From the NCBI RefSeq assembly GCF_000024505.1, contig NC_013532.1, positions 1,142,807-1,206,806 on the forward strand: 64,000 nucleotides of DNA, read 5' to 3'. Made by a program: the position numbers and the translations under genes. The stretch comes from Anaplasma centrale str. Israel (GTDB lineage: Bacteria > Pseudomonadota > Alphaproteobacteria > Rickettsiales > Anaplasmataceae). Numbering within the stretch: the first letter of the stretch is position 1; the number at the start of each line of letters is the position of its first letter. Of the stretch, positions 60,796 through 64,000 are shown piece by piece. The notes under the pieces are model-generated. The model worked only from the letters and a program-made list of their open reading frames with translations, was not told where the DNA came from and ran no database searches.

Positions 60796-61890
60796 TTACT
60801 TGCTCACTCTGAAATGTATCACGTCCCCATCCTGCACTATGTAGTCCCTTCCCTCGAACCTTATCTTTCCTGCTTCTCTGCATCCAGATTCGCCGCCATA
60901 CTGCACATAATCCTGGAAACTCGTGGTTTCTGCCTTGATAAATCCCTTTTCAAAGTCAGTATGTATAACCCCAGCGGCCTTGTCGGCCTTGGTATTCCGC
61001 TTAATTGGCCATGCCCGGGCCTCTTTCGGCCCTACAGTGAAGAAGGTTATCAAATCTAGCAGTGCGTACATATTGCGGACCGCAACATCTATGCCCGATT
61101 CCTCCATGCCAATCTCTGCCAGAAAAGTTCTTCTTTCATCTTCGTCATCAATGCTAAGAACGTCAGTCTCCAGCTTTGCCGAGAGATAACAGCATTTACT
61201 GCCCCTGGCCTCAGCCATTTTACTCACCAAAGCCGAGAGAGCGTTGCCTCCCACCACGTTTGTATCCTCGACGTTACATACGTACATCACAGGTTTGCTC
61301 GAGAGAAGTTGCAGCTGCTTTAGCTCTTCCGGATCCACACTGCCGATAGCGCTCCTTGCGGGCTGCCCGCTTTCAAGCGTTTTGAGAATTTCCTCCAATA
61401 CAACAAGCCTGCTCTTGTCTTCCTTGCCGGATTTGACTGCCTTTTCCAAATTCGGTAGGCGGCGTTTGATGCTGTCTATATCGGCCATGATCAGCTCCAT
61501 TTCCACTACTTCCGCATCACCAATAGGATCAACAACTTGGTGTACATGGCTGACGTCACCGTCCTCAAAACAGCGCAGCACGTGCATTATTGCATCTACC
61601 TCTCTTATGTGGCCGAGAAATTTGTTTCCCAGCCCTTCGCCGCTGCTCGCACCCTTAACCAACCCAGCAATGTCCACAAACTCCACCTGGCTGAACACAA
61701 CATTTTGGGAGCCGGCAATGGATGCCAGCGTTTTGAGCCTCGCATCGCGCACTACGGACATGCCCTTGTTGGGTTCAATAGTGCAAAACGGGTAATTGGC
61801 CATTTCCGCTGCCATAGTTTTGGTGAGCGCATTGAACAGAGTAGACTTGCCCACGTTGGGTAACCCTACTATTCCGCAATTTAACCCCAT
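60796..61890 (-). CDS. ychF: redox-regulated ATPase/GTPase YchF
   Basis: 364 residues with P-loop CGIVGLPNVGKSTLFNALT, the NYPFCTIEPNKG region, DIAGLVKGASSGEGLGNKFL and a C-terminal TGS domain with WPIKRNTKADKAAGVIHTDF and GRDYIVQDGDVIHFR. An Obg-related nucleotide hydrolase linked to translation. Identity certain. Confidence 0.96.
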   Translation of the reverse strand: MGLNCGIVGLPNVGKSTLFNALTKTMAAEMANYPFCTIEPNKGMSVVRDARLKTLASIAGSQNVVFSQVEFVDIAGLVKGASSGEGLGNKFLGHIREVDAIMHVLRCFEDGDVSHVHQVVDPIGDAEVVEMELIMADIDSIKRRLPNLEKAVKSGKEDKSRLVVLEEILKTLESGQPARSAIGSVDPEELKQLQLLSSKPVMYVCNVEDTNVVGGNALSALVSKMAEARGSKCCYLSAKLETDVLSIDDEDERRTFLAEIGMEESGIDVAVRNMYALLDLITFFTVGPKEARAWPIKRNTKADKAAGVIHTDFEKGFIKAETTSFQDYVQYGGESGCREAGKIRFEGRDYIVQDGDVIHFRVSK

Positions 61891-62070
61891 AACGAACTTA
61901 TAATTGTCTCAATAGCAGGGGCATTCTAACACCGAATCAAAATTTGAGGTACTACATTTACTCTCTTCCACCTCGCCCTCGTGGGCCTTATGTAGCCGAC
62001 CATGAGCTCAAAATTACCCTAACGGGCTCCAGAGCGGAGATTGCACGCATTGTAAGCAGATTTGCCAATA

Positions 62071-62604
62071 CTAACCACGGGGATTTTCACTGCCCGGGTT
62101 GGGTGCCGCCGCGGTGACTTTGCGGCACAGTACCACAGCGTGCGCAGCGATGCCCTCGCCCCGTCCGATAAACCCAAGCTTTTCTGTAGTCACTGCTTTT
62201 ATGTTGATTGCTGAGGCATCTATGCTCAACAGCTTGGACATAAACAACTTCATCTTGGGAACATGCGGGATAATTTTGGGGAGCTCACATACAATAGTAA
62301 GATCAAAATTTAGCACGGCATAACCTTTGGCAAGGGCCTTACTCTGCGCTTCCAGCAAAAAGTGTGTGGAACTCATATTTTCCCATCTGGGGTCTGTGTT
62401 AGGAAAATGCTCACCTATGCTTCCCTCTCCCACACAGCCCAGCAAGGCATCCACCAACGCGTGTGTGCCTACATCGCCGTCTGAGTGCGCTTTTATTTTC
62501 CTATGGAATGCTATTTCCACCCCGCACAGGACAATATGGCCGTTTTCAGGTGGAGAGTCAGCAAACCCATGCACATCATAACCTATGCCCACCCTGAAAG
62601 GCAC
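62071..62604 (-). CDS. ispF: 2-C-methyl-D-erythritol 2,4-cyclodiphosphate synthase
   Basis: Fifth step of the non-mevalonate isoprenoid pathway. The zinc and substrate residues are visible in FRVGIGYDVHGF, KIKAHSDGDVGTHALVDALL and the C-terminal KAVTTEKLGFIGRGEGIAAH. GTG 62604 gives the family's start; the frame also opens at ATG 62661, which lies in repeated sequence. ispD is just upstream on the same strand. Confidence 0.93.
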   Translation of the reverse strand: MPFRVGIGYDVHGFADSPPENGHIVLCGVEIAFHRKIKAHSDGDVGTHALVDALLGCVGEGSIGEHFPNTDPRWENMSSTHFLLEAQSKALAKGYAVLNFDLTIVCELPKIIPHVPKMKLFMSKLLSIDASAINIKAVTTEKLGFIGRGEGIAAHAVVLCRKVTAAAPNPGSENPRG

Positions 62605-62754
62605 TGCCCGTACCGCAGTAATCAAAGACGGCAGTCTACAGCAGTAATGGACAATATGCAATGCGTCTGTAGGCGGTATACCGGGGGTAGAGGCCTATCA
62701 GCAATGACCGTGGGCAAGGACTATGCACAATGTGTTTGCGGCTGGTAACTGCAG

Positions 62755-62858
62755 CATTGTCTGACACAACTTTTATTGTATCAACCACAGGTAATGTCTG
62801 GACAACCCCTGAGTGCTGCGTGAGTGCATCTGTAACTTTACTTTCCGCATTGCTTGGG
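62755..62858 (-). repeat. duplicated internal fragment of ispD
   Basis: About 100 bp matching 63172-63275 within ispD at roughly 90 percent. On the minus strand it still reads ESKVTDALTQHSGVVQTLP. A second short repeat, GGACAATA(T/C)GCAATGCG, flanks it at about 62650 and 62870. The fragment lies between the 3' end of ispD and the start of ispF. Confidence 0.85.
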
Positions 62859-62910
62859 TGCGGTAGTAACGGACAATACGCAATGCGTTGTAGGCGGTGG
62901 TAACTATACC

Positions 62911-63621
62911 TTAATTATGAGGAACACTGGAAAGGTGTAGCTCTGCCTGTAATATATCCTCAGCTGTGGTAATTTTGAAATTGTTACGGCTCCCCTCAAC
63001 AACCGCAACTGACATCCCGCACTCCAGCATGACTGATGAATCATCCGTGAAATATTGATAGGGGTTTGTGCGGTGCACCGCGCTGTGGCACGCAAGCACA
63101 TCTCGGTATGTGTACACCTGCGGAGTTTGTACTATACGCGCAGTTTCCCGATCTACACTTCCCACTATGGTATTGTCTGACACGACTTTTATTGTATCAA
63201 CCACAGGTAATGTTTGGACAACCCCTGAGTGCTGCGTTAGCGCGTCTGTGACTTTACTTTCTGATATTGCTTGGGCAAATGGACGGCATGCATCGTGGAT
63301 TACCACAATACTGGGCTTCATGCCATCCAGGCTTTCTAAGCCTATGCGTACGGAATCTTGCCTTCTATCGCCCCCATATACCGGAGGCAGGAGCCTGTCT
63401 GCAATCGCCGAAGGCAGAGATTTTATGGCATTTTGGTAAAATACGTCGTGCCCCTCTCTTATGACAACCCTCACCTTGTATATGTAAGGCGCGAATGAGC
63501 TAACAATGGAGTACCACAACACTGCCTGCTTGTGAATTTTCACATATTGTTTGGGTAACCCAGCAACGCAGAGCCTACTACCCTCTCCAGCAGCTACAAC
63601 AACCATCACACAACTGCGCAT
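62911..63621 (-). CDS. ispD: 2-C-methyl-D-erythritol 4-phosphate cytidylyltransferase
   Basis: Third step of the non-mevalonate pathway; couples CTP to MEP. The nucleotide loop is VVVAAGEGSRLCVAGLPKQY, and VIHDACRPF and GSVDRETARIVQTPQVY are conserved. About 236 residues from ATG 63621; the frame is open to 63831, but the extra 70 residues do not look like IspD. ATG 63606 (MVVVAAGEG) is another option. ispD and ispF are fused in some alphaproteobacteria; here they are separate, with a duplicated fragment between them. Confidence 0.92.
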   Translation of the reverse strand: MRSCVMVVVAAGEGSRLCVAGLPKQYVKIHKQAVLWYSIVSSFAPYIYKVRVVIREGHDVFYQNAIKSLPSAIADRLLPPVYGGDRRQDSVRIGLESLDGMKPSIVVIHDACRPFAQAISESKVTDALTQHSGVVQTLPVVDTIKVVSDNTIVGSVDRETARIVQTPQVYTYRDVLACHSAVHRTNPYQYFTDDSSVMLECGMSVAVVEGSRNNFKITTAEDILQAELHLSSVPHN

Positions 63622-64000
63622 ATAGGAGGAAGGTAAAAGAACAGGCACCAATGGTACACTTGTTTGGGGCATTTTCCAAGTAAGTTGACATGGCCTAATT
63701 GGCAGAGCCTCGTGGCACTTTACTACCATATCATTTACAGCAACTGAAAATTGTAAGCCCCAATCTTTGTTCTTGTTGCTGTATGTGTGTGACTGTGTTA
63801 GCTTGGCGGTGTGCGGTGGGGCTCGCTTCATGCAGGCACCTACCGCGCCGTGTTAAGGTACCGTTCCAGTGGTTGCGCGCGCAACGTGTGCGCTTGTTGG
63901 ACTGTTTCCTAATACAGACCTGTATAAATCCGCCGGGGTTGATGATGCACTGCTCATCAATCGGGGGGATTTGTTCTTTTTTGTCGTATGTATTCAAAAC
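63622..64000. other. right edge, nothing supported
   Basis: Minus-strand frames run through this interval but none resembles a known protein. It may hold the ispD promoter. Confidence 0.3.

Noticed and set aside
63731..63997. 88-codon minus-strand ORF at the right edge
   Set aside because: No family resemblance, and it overlaps the non-homologous extension of the ispD frame.

Overview
The window reads as chromosome from an obligate intracellular alphaproteobacterium of the genus Anaplasma. The strongest evidence is an Msp4-type surface antigen (45851-46702), several Msp2-type antigen gene fragments with the known conserved flanks and hypervariable core, VirB2 and VirB9 type IV secretion paralogs, and a 23S-5S rRNA unit with no 16S gene beside it, as in Rickettsiales. 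The Msp4 sequence is close to, but visibly different from, the A. marginale Msp4 I remember, so a sister species such as A. centrale is likely. This species call is from memory, not from a search.

Layout. 1-6955: a partial DUF3971/AsmA-like membrane protein gene and rnhA, divergent from mfd. 7008-9749: a gene made of two tandem 1347-bp units. 10077-23232: mostly housekeeping genes (ribE, a nitronate monooxygenase-like gene, an M23 peptidase, an M16 peptidase, a DsbA-like protein, secB, a Tim44-domain protein, an MFS transporter, tmk, fabD, rpmE, nadK, guaB). 23600-26578: 5S and 23S rRNA on the minus strand. 26948-32627: an alpha/beta hydrolase, pdhA, a lone virB9, trxA, xseB, an NDUFS4-like complex I subunit and an AEC transporter.

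32628-49000 is the accessory part. Three related cassettes combine (i) a virB2 copy on the minus strand, (ii) an msp2-type donor fragment on the plus strand, (iii) a long Lys/Glu/Leu-rich coiled-coil ORF whose first residues resemble the Msp2 conserved flank, and (iv) pyrimidine-rich spacers. Islands of ordinary genes lie between them: nfu and a J-domain gene, then recA, pyrE, a ThiF/MoeB gene and msp4. In several spacers I can read short degenerate copies of the coding sequence for the VirB2 C-terminal tail. This suggests that VirB2 tails have a fragment archive comparable to the known Msp2 donor archive.

49239-64000: initiator tRNA-Met, comF, dapE, a CPA2 antiporter, a thioredoxin-like protein, hemJ, pdhB, an unrecognised 900-residue protein, tRNA-Leu(CAG), tldD, ychF, ispF and ispD, with a duplicated ispD fragment between the last two. 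The housekeeping genes cover DNA repair, isoprenoid, fatty-acid, nucleotide, heme and pyruvate metabolism. Gene starts are often uncertain because GTG and TTG starts look common.
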